From assembly GCA_009923345.1 (NCBI GenBank), contig RFTR01000134.1, positions 1-5,550 of the forward strand: DNA of 5,550 nucleotides, in the 5' to 3' direction. The first letter of the stretch is position 1. Each line of letters begins with the position of its first letter. Below, piece by piece: positions 1 through 5,550 of the stretch. Under the pieces are notes generated by a model. That model did not search any database and was not told where the DNA came from. It was given only the letters and a program-made list of their open reading frames with translations. This DNA is from Betaproteobacteria bacterium. GTDB taxonomy: Bacteria; Pseudomonadota; Gammaproteobacteria; Burkholderiales; Burkholderiaceae_C. Position numbers and translations under genes: made by a program.

Positions 1-363
1 TCTGTTCGCGCTGTGGCTCAAAACCGGCATGCAGCGGTGCTAATGGGTGTCAATGTGAACTTTGTCTCATCTGTTGTATTTGGTATTTCTTCCGCCCTAG
101 GGGTGGCTGCAGGTGCGCTCATTGGCGCTTTGTTAGCTCTTGCGCCTGGCGTAGGTGAAAGTTTTGCGGTGAAAGGTTTTGCCGTATTGATATTGGGTGG
201 ACTTGGATCATTACCAGGTGCAATTTTGGGGGGCTTGGTTTTGGGTGTCAGCGAGTCCTTGGCAGCAGGGTTTTTATCGTCAGCCTATAAGGATGTGATT
301 TCCTTCTTAATCATGATCTTGGTCTTGTTGGTCATGCCACAAGGCTTGATGGGGAAAAAATGA
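1..363 (+). CDS. livH: Liv-type branched-chain amino acid ABC transporter permease, LivH family (3' part)
   Basis: This is the C-terminal part of the first inner-membrane permease of a Liv/HAAT-type ABC importer, which forms the translocation channel together with the LivM-type protein encoded next. The reading frame is open from base 1 and encodes 120 residues before the TGA. The gene begins upstream of the window, so the GTG at 13 is an internal valine codon and not a start. The first residues (SVRAVAQNRHAAVLMGVNVN) match the cytoplasmic loop of LivH proteins that contacts the ATPase (family pattern RAxAQxxxAAxLMGI). Hydrophobic membrane segments follow, then the family hallmark GFAVLILGGLGSLPGAILGG, and the usual hydrophobic end with MPQGLMGKK. 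The stop overlaps the livM start (ATGA), as expected for proteins made in equal amounts. Family membership is clear. The imported substrate is not: many LivHM paralogues beside acyl-CoA genes carry organic acids or amides rather than leucine. Confidence 0.93.
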   Translation, partial: SVRAVAQNRHAAVLMGVNVNFVSSVVFGISSALGVAAGALIGALLALAPGVGESFAVKGFAVLILGGLGSLPGAILGGLVLGVSESLAAGFLSSAYKDVISFLIMILVLLVMPQGLMGKK

Positions 364-1370
364 GACGCCTTTTTACCAATCCTTTGATGTTCAGTTTTGC
401 TGTTGTGGCAGTTGCTTTGGCATTACCTCATGCCTTCAAATCTCCTTACTACATTCATTTGATGACCTTGGCTTTGATTTGGATTGTGCTTGCGCAAGGC
501 CAAAATTTGACGCAAGGATTTGTAGGTTATGTGTCGATTGCGCAAGCGGGATTTATGGGCATAGGTGCCTACATATCAACCTTATTGACAATGAATTATG
601 GGTTTTCGGTTTGGGCAACGCTAGTAATTGCGCCTTTGCTCACAGGCTTATTGGCAATAGTGGCGGGGTATCCAAGCCTTCGTGTGAAAGGCCACTATTT
701 TTCAATCGTTACGCTAGCGTACAACATGGTCATCTTTATAGTGCTCATGACGTTTCGCGCACTCACTGGGGGCGAAGCTGGCATACCTGATGTGCCACGG
801 CCAAGTGAGTTGATACTTTTCGGGAATGTCTTCAGTTTCGAGGGGCGGAGTAATCTCAACTATTACGCACTGGCTTTGTTAGCAGCAGTATTGGCAACTA
901 CTTGTTGCGCTTTGGTGTTGCACTCTCGTGCGGGTCGGGTGATGTTGGCTATACGCCAAAACGAAGACCTAGCAGAAGCCATTGGGGTCGTTACTTCACG
1001 CTATAAGTTGTTTGCATTTGTTATGAGTTCAATTTTGGCTGGTTTAGCTGGGACTCTTTATGCTCATTACATTGGTTTTTTAAATCCTGAGCCGTTCGGT
1101 GTCGATCAATCTCTGAACATTATTTTGGCGGTCATTTTGGGCGGTAGCGGGACGCTAACGGGCCCCATAGTTGGCGCAGTCTCGGTCACATTTTTGCCCG
1201 AGCTTTTACGGTTTGCAGACAGTTTTCGCCTCATCACATATGGATTAATTTTGGTGATGGCTACTATTTTCTTGCCAAAAGGACTGGTGCCGTTGGTTGC
1301 CTCTTGTTGGCGGTGGTTACGTTCGAGTCAACCCATCGCAAGACATAACAAGCCGACAAGCAAGGCATAA
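360..1370 (+). CDS. livM: Liv-type branched-chain amino acid ABC transporter permease, LivM family
   Basis: This is the second inner-membrane permease of the same importer, 336 residues long. That is typical for the compact LivM form; the E. coli protein is longer because of an N-terminal extension. Recognisable parts are the LivM signature around residues 44-71 (LAQGQNLTQGFVGYVSIAQA followed by GFMGIGAY), the SLRVKGHYFSIVTLA segment (106-120), the cytoplasmic coupling loop RAGRVMLAIRQNEDLAEAIG (190-209) followed by RYKLFAFVMSSILAGLAGTL, and the GGSGTLTGPIVGA motif (261-273). Several hydrophobic segments span the protein and a basic tail (320-336) probably lies in the cytoplasm. The ATG overlaps the livH stop by four bases, and a GGGG stretch at 351-354 can serve as ribosome binding site, so translational coupling is likely. 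The ATPases LivG/LivF and a periplasmic binding protein are needed for function and are not in this window. The substrate cannot be read from the sequence. Confidence 0.94.
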   Translation: MRRLFTNPLMFSFAVVAVALALPHAFKSPYYIHLMTLALIWIVLAQGQNLTQGFVGYVSIAQAGFMGIGAYISTLLTMNYGFSVWATLVIAPLLTGLLAIVAGYPSLRVKGHYFSIVTLAYNMVIFIVLMTFRALTGGEAGIPDVPRPSELILFGNVFSFEGRSNLNYYALALLAAVLATTCCALVLHSRAGRVMLAIRQNEDLAEAIGVVTSRYKLFAFVMSSILAGLAGTLYAHYIGFLNPEPFGVDQSLNIILAVILGGSGTLTGPIVGAVSVTFLPELLRFADSFRLITYGLILVMATIFLPKGLVPLVASCWRWLRSSQPIARHNKPTSKA

Positions 1371-1373
1371 AAA

Positions 1374-2534
1374 ATGACCTTTGATTCAAGAGAGATTTCC
1401 AAGCTCGGGACAAGCATATTTGAAGAGGCAGATCAATTTGCGCAACTGCACCTAGTTCCGAATGCACCCCAATGGGGGCGGGGTCTTTTTGATCGACGTG
1501 CATTGTTTGGGCCTGCTGGTGCTGTGGGATTATTAAGCCTACAAGTGCCGCTTGACTTAGGTGGATTTGGTTTGTCTTTTGGTGACAAGGTAAAGGTTCT
1601 GCAAAAGTTAGCGCAGATTGATTTCAGTGCTGCTATGGCTTTGGTGAATTCACACAACGTTGCAGTTCAGTTGGTGAAAGCATCGCCCAATGAGTTGTCA
1701 CCTCTTTATTCAAATGATTTGATGCGTGGCAACTTCGTTGCATGCACTGCCCTCACTGAACCTGGCGCCGGATCAGATTTGGGGCAAATTCAAACCACGG
1801 CTATCCAAAATGGCGATGGTTGGTTGCTGAACGGGTCAAAGACTTGGATCATTAATGCTGCTCATGCTGACGGTGTCGTGGTTTACGCACAAACTCAAGT
1901 GGGTTCTGGAGTCAAAGGAATTGCGGCATTTTTTATCCGTGCTGACTCTCTAGGTTTTGAGCGTGTTGCCGTTGCCACCAGTAGCGCCCTGAGTAGCATG
2001 GGTATTGGTGGATTTCGCTTGACAAATGTCTATTGCGATTCATCTCACCTCTTGTACGAACCAGGAAAAGCGATTGTTGACATCATGGGTGCTATCAATC
2101 GTGCGCGCACTTATGTTGCGGCAATGTGTTGCGCTATGGTGTCTCAAGCTTTGACCGATGTGAGCGTTTATGGACACAAGCGAACTGCATTTGGCCAGTC
2201 ATTAGATCAATACCAAGGCTGGCGTTGGCAGGTCGCGCAAGCAGCAACAGCATTACAAGCGGGTGAGCTATTGGTGAGGGAGGCGTGTGACCTCATTGAC
2301 AACAGTGGTGAGGTTCAAGTTGCTGCGGCCCAAGCGAAACTTTATGCAACAAGTATGGCTCAGACTCAATTGGGAACTCTCCTGCACGCTATGGGGGCGG
2401 AAGGGTTTTTAGATCGCTATGCTTTTTTAAGGCATCTCACTGCAGCCCACGCAGCTTCTTTAGCTGACGGATCGACTGCAATGCTGCTGGAGCGTGTGGC
2501 AAATGACTTTCGTTTCAAACCAGGAGCAATCTAG
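1374..2534 (+). CDS. Acyl-CoA dehydrogenase family flavoprotein with Asp at the canonical catalytic-Glu position
   Basis: This is a cytoplasmic FAD enzyme of the acyl-CoA dehydrogenase superfamily, 386 residues (family usually about 380-400). Known members oxidise an acyl-CoA to the trans-2-enoyl-CoA and pass electrons to ETF. The sequence shows the helical N-terminal domain (about 1-120), the FAD/substrate signature TALTEPGAGSD (125-135), the middle beta domain with WLLNGSKTWIINAA (150-163), and the C-terminal helical domain with the FAD-contacting HKRTAFGQSL (268-277). The catalytic region is atypical. Where medium-chain enzymes read YEGT with the catalytic Glu, this protein reads ADGST (364-368), placing Asp365 at that position. 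The alternative Glu of isovaleryl/long-chain enzymes (ERLV) is Ala244 here. It may therefore use Asp as base, be slow, or act on a special substrate. The start has AAGG at 1362-1365, eight bases upstream, and lies 3 nt after livM. The stop abuts the next ATG. Family is certain; substrate and activity are not. Confidence 0.9.
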   Translation: MTFDSREISKLGTSIFEEADQFAQLHLVPNAPQWGRGLFDRRALFGPAGAVGLLSLQVPLDLGGFGLSFGDKVKVLQKLAQIDFSAAMALVNSHNVAVQLVKASPNELSPLYSNDLMRGNFVACTALTEPGAGSDLGQIQTTAIQNGDGWLLNGSKTWIINAAHADGVVVYAQTQVGSGVKGIAAFFIRADSLGFERVAVATSSALSSMGIGGFRLTNVYCDSSHLLYEPGKAIVDIMGAINRARTYVAAMCCAMVSQALTDVSVYGHKRTAFGQSLDQYQGWRWQVAQAATALQAGELLVREACDLIDNSGEVQVAAAQAKLYATSMAQTQLGTLLHAMGAEGFLDRYAFLRHLTAAHAASLADGSTAMLLERVANDFRFKPGAI

Positions 2535-3548
2535 ATGCGCGTTTTTCAAATTGAGGGGGAGTGGGGAATTGACAACCTAAAACTTTCACAGCGTCCTGAG
2601 CCGACAGCGATGAATGGTGAAGTCTTAGTTCGAATGCGCGCTTCTTCGCTCAATTACCGCGACCTCGTTGTGCCTGAGCGTGGCTATGGTAGCTATACCG
2701 GTCAATTGCCATTGATTCCCATCTCAGATGGTGTTGGGGAAGTTATTGAAGTTGGGGTAGGCGTTTCGCGTGTTCAGATAGGTGATCGAGTCTGCCCCAC
2801 ATACTTTCAGGGTTGGATCGGGGGCGAACCAGATTTGCAAAGACTCACCCAATCTTTGGGGGGGCCTATTGATGGGACCATGACTGAAGTGATGTGTCTG
2901 TCTGAGCAGGGCGTGGTTCGAGTCCCTGACTACCTGAGCGATATCCATGCTGCAAGCCTTCCTTGCGCCGCATTGACTGCATGGAGTGCTGTGGTCACTA
3001 ACGGTCATGTCAAGACAGGCGATCGAGTTTTAGTACAAGGATGCGGCGGCGTTGCTTTGTTTGCACTGCAGTTCGCCAAAAGTTTAGGAGCACATGTCAC
3101 AGTCATCAGTTCAAGCGACGAGCGAATGGATCGTGCAGTCGCCTTGGGTGCTGATGCCGTAATTAATTACCGTGAACAGCCAGAATGGGCAAAAGCCACC
3201 CGCGAGATTACTGAGGGGCGTGGTTACGATTTGATTTTGGAGTTAGGTGGTGAAAAAACACTTCCACAATCTCTTCGCTGCATTCGTCCAGGCGGTACTT
3301 TGGCAATGATTGGCATCTTGTCGGGAAGCAGTGTAAACACCTCTTTAGGCCACATCATCACTCGCCAAGTTCGTCTTCAAGGCGTAACCGTTGGGCACCG
3401 TGATGGCATGGAGGCAATGTTACGTGCAATGGCACAGCACAAGATCGTGCCCGTGACCGATAAGGTGTTTGCATTCGAGGATCTCAAAGAAGCCATGACG
3501 TATTTGAAGAGCGGTGCTCAGTTCGGCAAAGTCTGTATTGCCCATTAA
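2535..3548 (+). CDS. Medium-chain dehydrogenase/reductase (quinone-oxidoreductase-like, zinc-independent), NAD(P)-dependent
   Basis: This cytoplasmic oxidoreductase belongs to the MDR superfamily (337 residues, normal length). The N-terminal GroES-like catalytic domain (about 1-120) contains LNYRD (39-43), SDGVGEV (64-70) and GDRV (83-86). The Rossmann domain (about 130-290) carries the nucleotide loop VQGCGGVALFALQFAK (167-182) and ALGADAVINY (203-212). The Cys/His zinc-ligand pattern and the four-cysteine structural zinc lobe of classical alcohol dehydrogenases are absent, and Asn-Tyr replaces the catalytic Cys region. This resembles the quinone oxidoreductase/enoyl reductase side of the superfamily, in particular the group often annotated 'NAD(P)-dependent alcohol dehydrogenase' with an LGGPIDGTMTE stretch (here 108-118). 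Its ATG directly follows the TAG of the dehydrogenase gene, with AGGAG at 2522-2526 eight bases upstream, so expression is almost surely coupled. In context it could reduce an enoyl-CoA, enal or similar intermediate, or oxidise an alcohol; the direction is inference. Confidence 0.88.
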   Translation: MRVFQIEGEWGIDNLKLSQRPEPTAMNGEVLVRMRASSLNYRDLVVPERGYGSYTGQLPLIPISDGVGEVIEVGVGVSRVQIGDRVCPTYFQGWIGGEPDLQRLTQSLGGPIDGTMTEVMCLSEQGVVRVPDYLSDIHAASLPCAALTAWSAVVTNGHVKTGDRVLVQGCGGVALFALQFAKSLGAHVTVISSSDERMDRAVALGADAVINYREQPEWAKATREITEGRGYDLILELGGEKTLPQSLRCIRPGGTLAMIGILSGSSVNTSLGHIITRQVRLQGVTVGHRDGMEAMLRAMAQHKIVPVTDKVFAFEDLKEAMTYLKSGAQFGKVCIAH

Positions 3549-3552
3549 AAAT

Positions 3553-3557
3553 GGGGG
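3553..3557 (+). promoter_or_regulatory. Ribosome binding site deciding the acyl-CoA synthetase start
   Basis: A GGGGG run lies four bases before the ATG at 3562 and is the only purine-rich, SD-like element near it. It supports that ATG over the in-frame ATG at 3514, which lies inside the preceding oxidoreductase gene. The spacing is slightly short, so the match is modest. Confidence 0.5.
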
Positions 3558-3561
3558 CTTG

Positions 3562-5094
3562 ATGCTAATTCCTATTCAACCTGTCAACGTTGATCCTGAA
3601 AAAGTTGCATTTCAGATGTGCGAGAGTGGTGAGCAAGTCACATACGCACAACTCGAAGACCGTGCAAACCAAGTTGCGCATTTGGTTTCAGATTTAGGAA
3701 TCCTTCCAGGCGACCATGTGGCCGTGCTGATGAATAACTGCCGTGAATTACTGGAGCTTTGCTTTGGTTTGGATCGAAGTGGCGTCTACTACACGCTGGT
3801 AAGTACTCGCCTGACAGCCGACGAGATTGAATACATCATTCGGGATTGCGGTGCACGCTTGTTTGTTTATTCGGCAACTGTGGAGTCTGCTGACCAAGAT
3901 TTGTTCTCCAAGCTACCCAGTTCACTGCAATGCATGAGCTTAGGTGCATGTGTTGAACAAAGAGCGCATGGAGATTGGGTTGCTCAATGCGCGAAAAAAC
4001 CGACCTCTGCTATTGCACAACCCTTGCAAGGCGGTGATATGCTTTATTCGTCGGGCACAACTGGACGGCCAAAAGGAGTGCTTTGGCCATTGCCTAAGAC
4101 AGCTGCAGGCCAACAAACCATGTTGGTGACGTTGCTGTCGCCTCTGTTTGGATACGACGCCAACAGTCATTACCTATCTACCGCACCTCTCTACCATGCT
4201 GCACCTCTGCGTCACAGCATGACGGTGATCAAAATGGGGGGGACCGTTACGGTCATGGAACGATTTGACGCACTTCTGGCCCTGCAGACCATTGAGCGAT
4301 TCCGCATCACTCACAGTCAATGGGTACCCACTATGTTTGTGCGATTGCTCAAGCTTGACCTAGCGACACGTGAAAAATTCGATCTGTCATCTATGAAAAT
4401 GGCTGTGCACGCTGCTGCACCTTGCCCAATTGATGTTAAAGAACAAATGATTGAATGGTGGGGGCCAATCGTGCACGAATACTATGCAGGGACTGAAAAC
4501 AATGGTTTTTGTAGTATCACGCCCGCTGAGTGGTTGCAACACAAAGGGTCGGTGGGTCGTGCTTCACAAGGCAAACTGCATATTTGTGATGAAGAAGGAA
4601 TTCCGTTAGACGTGGGTCAGATAGGCGCTGTTTATTTCTCAGATGGCCCTCAGTTCATTTATCACAATGACTCTGTCAGTACTTCACAAACACGTAACTC
4701 CTTGGGCTGGACGACACTGGGTGACATTGGCTACCTCGATGAGCAAGGGTATCTTTATTTGGTAGACCGAAAAGCCTTCATGATTATTAGCGGTGGCGTC
4801 AATATTTATCCCCAAGAAATCGAAAATGTGTTGCTACAACATCCGAAAGTAATGGACGCAGCTGTTGTCGGTATTCCCAATAATGATTTGGGTGAGGAAG
4901 TTAAAGCAGTTGTACAACCAGTTCACGCATCCGATATTGGCCCAGCTTTAGCGGAAGAGCTACAGACATTTTGTCGGGAAAAATTAGCAGACTTCAAATG
5001 CCCGCGATCGATAGATTTCGACTTGGAGCTACCGCGTTTGCCAACAGGGAAGCTTTACAAGAAATTGGTAAAAAAACGCTACTGGCCCCAATAA
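3562..5094 (+). CDS. AMP-forming acyl-CoA synthetase (acyl-CoA ligase, ANL superfamily)
   Basis: This cytoplasmic enzyme of 510 residues activates a carboxylic acid with ATP to an acyl-adenylate and then to the CoA thioester. All core motifs of adenylate-forming ligases are visible: P-loop LYSSGTTGRPKG (161-172), APLYHAAPL (208-216), YYAGTE (307-312), LGDIGYLDEQGYLYLVDRK (386-404) with the ribose-binding Asp, ISGGVNIYPQEIE (409-421) at the hinge to the C-terminal domain, and PRLPTGKLYK (491-500), whose Lys497 is the catalytic lysine of the adenylation step. It therefore looks active. I chose the ATG at 3562 because the protein then starts in the usual way a few residues before the first fold element (EKVAFQM, 13-19). 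The alternative ATG at 3514 adds 16 residues translated from the mdr 3' end. The gene starts 13 nt after mdr. The enzyme probably activates whatever acid the adjacent Liv-type importer brings in. The sequence resembles general fatty-acyl/FadD-like ligases, and chain length or aromatic preference cannot be assigned. Confidence 0.92.
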   Translation: MLIPIQPVNVDPEKVAFQMCESGEQVTYAQLEDRANQVAHLVSDLGILPGDHVAVLMNNCRELLELCFGLDRSGVYYTLVSTRLTADEIEYIIRDCGARLFVYSATVESADQDLFSKLPSSLQCMSLGACVEQRAHGDWVAQCAKKPTSAIAQPLQGGDMLYSSGTTGRPKGVLWPLPKTAAGQQTMLVTLLSPLFGYDANSHYLSTAPLYHAAPLRHSMTVIKMGGTVTVMERFDALLALQTIERFRITHSQWVPTMFVRLLKLDLATREKFDLSSMKMAVHAAAPCPIDVKEQMIEWWGPIVHEYYAGTENNGFCSITPAEWLQHKGSVGRASQGKLHICDEEGIPLDVGQIGAVYFSDGPQFIYHNDSVSTSQTRNSLGWTTLGDIGYLDEQGYLYLVDRKAFMIISGGVNIYPQEIENVLLQHPKVMDAAVVGIPNNDLGEEVKAVVQPVHASDIGPALAEELQTFCREKLADFKCPRSIDFDLELPRLPTGKLYKKLVKKRYWPQ

Positions 5095-5122
5095 GCCTTA
5101 GTAAAAAAATCAAATGCCAATC

Positions 5123-5127
5123 GGAGA
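5123..5127 (+). promoter_or_regulatory. Ribosome binding site of the TetR-family gene
   Basis: GGAGA lies seven bases upstream of the ATG at 5135, a near-ideal placement. A second in-frame ATG at 5114 has only A-rich sequence before it and no SD, so 5135 is preferred. Confidence 0.65.
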
Positions 5128-5134
5128 ATCTTGC

Positions 5135-5550
5135 ATGTCAGAAAACCTCATCAGTCATGATGCGTCGAGTCCCAGCAAAAGCGGCATTCGCGCCTCAACA
5201 CGTTCAGACACTCGCAACGCTTTGGTTTGGTGTGGAACCGAACTTTTAACTGAGCGCGGGTTTCAAATAACAGGTATTGATGAAGTTCTCAAACGTGTTG
5301 GCGTACCCAAAGGCTCCTTCTACTATTACTTTAAAAGCAAAGATCATTTTGGACACGCCGTAATTGACAATTACGAAGCGTATTACGCTAAAAAAATGGA
5401 CCGTATTTTTGACGACACTTCACAAACACCGCTACAGCGATTGGTTAATTTCACTGTAAATGCAAAAAATGGCATGGTGAAATTCGACTTTAAGCGTGGC
5501 TGTCTTATCGGCAATCTTGGTCAGGAGCTTGCAGCTCTAGATACACAGTT
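5135..5550 (+). CDS. TetR-family transcriptional regulator, NemR/AcuR-like (5' part)
   Basis: This is the N-terminal part (138 complete codons) of a one-component repressor-type regulator; the gene runs off the window. Residues about 25-70 form the TetR helix-turn-helix DNA-binding domain, ending in GVPKGSFYYYFKSKDHFG (56-73). The family form is usually GSFYHYF, so Tyr64 replaces the common His. The ligand domain begins with AVIDNYEAYYAKKMDRIF (75-92) and includes KRGCLIGNLGQELAAL (120-135), which closely resembles the AcuR (acrylate regulator) and NemR (electrophile sensor) group. Cys123 falls where, from memory of the E. coli protein, NemR has its sensing Cys106. An N-terminal tail of about 20 Ser-rich residues precedes the fold. 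It follows the acyl-CoA synthetase after 40 bases on the same strand, with no clear terminator between, so it may be the last or a late gene of the operon and may regulate it. The ligand is unknown. Confidence 0.88.
   Translation, partial: MSENLISHDASSPSKSGIRASTRSDTRNALVWCGTELLTERGFQITGIDEVLKRVGVPKGSFYYYFKSKDHFGHAVIDNYEAYYAKKMDRIFDDTSQTPLQRLVNFTVNAKNGMVKFDFKRGCLIGNLGQELAALDTQ
5359..5375. repeat. Perfect 17-nt inverted repeat inside the TetR-family gene
   Basis: CGTAATTGACAATTACG reads as eight bases, one central A, and the exact reverse complement of the eight. It lies in the codons for residues about 75-81 of the regulator. Its length and odd-centre symmetry are like TetR-family operators, but its position inside the coding region makes an operator role uncertain. 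It could be chance. Confidence 0.5.
5377..5389. repeat. Perfect 13-nt inverted repeat adjacent to the previous one
   Basis: AGCGTATTACGCT is six bases, one central T, and the exact reverse complement of the six. It starts one base after the 17-nt palindrome, and the two centres are 16 bp apart. It is followed by an A run (5390-5396), not a T run, so it is not a rho-independent terminator on the + strand. Confidence 0.45.

Noticed and set aside
13..15. GTG as start of a complete 116-residue membrane protein
   Set aside because: The frame is open to base 1, and the residues before the GTG (SVRA) continue the conserved LivH loop, so this is the tail of a longer gene.
2724..3008. Minus-strand open frames inside the enzyme genes (also 1264-1503, 1433-1657, 3940-4170)
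   Set aside because: They are antisense shadows of strongly conserved coding sequence, without ribosome binding sites or family motifs.
3514..3561. Upstream ATG giving the acyl-CoA synthetase 16 extra residues
   Set aside because: The extension overlaps the end of the mdr gene, has no family resemblance, and the ATG at 3562 has a G-rich ribosome binding site in the proper region.
5095..5134. Terminator or promoter in the gap before the regulator
   Set aside because: There is an A run (5103-5109) but no stable GC hairpin followed by T residues, and no convincing -35/-10 pair, so neither can be called.
5114..5134. Earlier in-frame ATG for the regulator
   Set aside because: It lacks a Shine-Dalgarno sequence, whereas GGAGA is ideally placed for the ATG at 5135.
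4971..5249. 92-codon open frame across the synthetase end and regulator start
   Set aside because: It overlaps two well-supported genes in another frame, and its protein has no recognisable family or composition.

Overview
The window holds one co-directional, tightly packed gene block on the + strand: livH (3' part) – livM – acyl-CoA dehydrogenase – MDR oxidoreductase – acyl-CoA synthetase – TetR-family regulator (5' part). There are no RNA genes, mobile elements or CRISPR arrays, and no gene-free stretch reaches 300 bases. The largest gap is 40 bases (5095-5134).

Organism: base composition is near 50% GC by eye. Branched-chain-type (Liv/HAAT) permeases next to acyl-CoA ligase and acyl-CoA dehydrogenase genes are a common layout in Betaproteobacteria (Burkholderiales), so a moderate-GC member of that group is the best guess. 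This is inference from gene order and protein character. No marker gene is present to settle it.

Layout: bases 1-1370 encode the two membrane permeases of a Liv-type ABC importer. The ATPases (livG/livF) and the binding protein (livK-like) are not in the window and probably lie upstream. Bases 1374-5094 encode three soluble enzymes: an acyl-CoA dehydrogenase-fold protein, a medium-chain dehydrogenase/reductase without the usual zinc ligands, and an AMP-forming acyl-CoA synthetase. Bases 5135-5550 start a NemR/AcuR-like TetR regulator that runs off the window.

Junctions are an ATGA overlap (livH/livM), 3 nt (livM/acd), 0 nt (TAG directly followed by ATG, acd/mdr) and 13 nt (mdr/acs). This strongly suggests one polycistronic, translationally coupled message. 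A consistent reading is that the importer takes up a carboxylic acid (aliphatic or aromatic, not deducible here), the synthetase activates it to an acyl-CoA, and the dehydrogenase and MDR enzyme carry out redox steps on the thioester or a product. The regulator would sense the substrate or a reactive intermediate. The substrate is unknown.

The most unusual points are the acyl-CoA dehydrogenase, which lacks the catalytic glutamate at both known positions and has Asp365 at the canonical one, and a pair of adjacent perfect palindromes inside the regulator gene.
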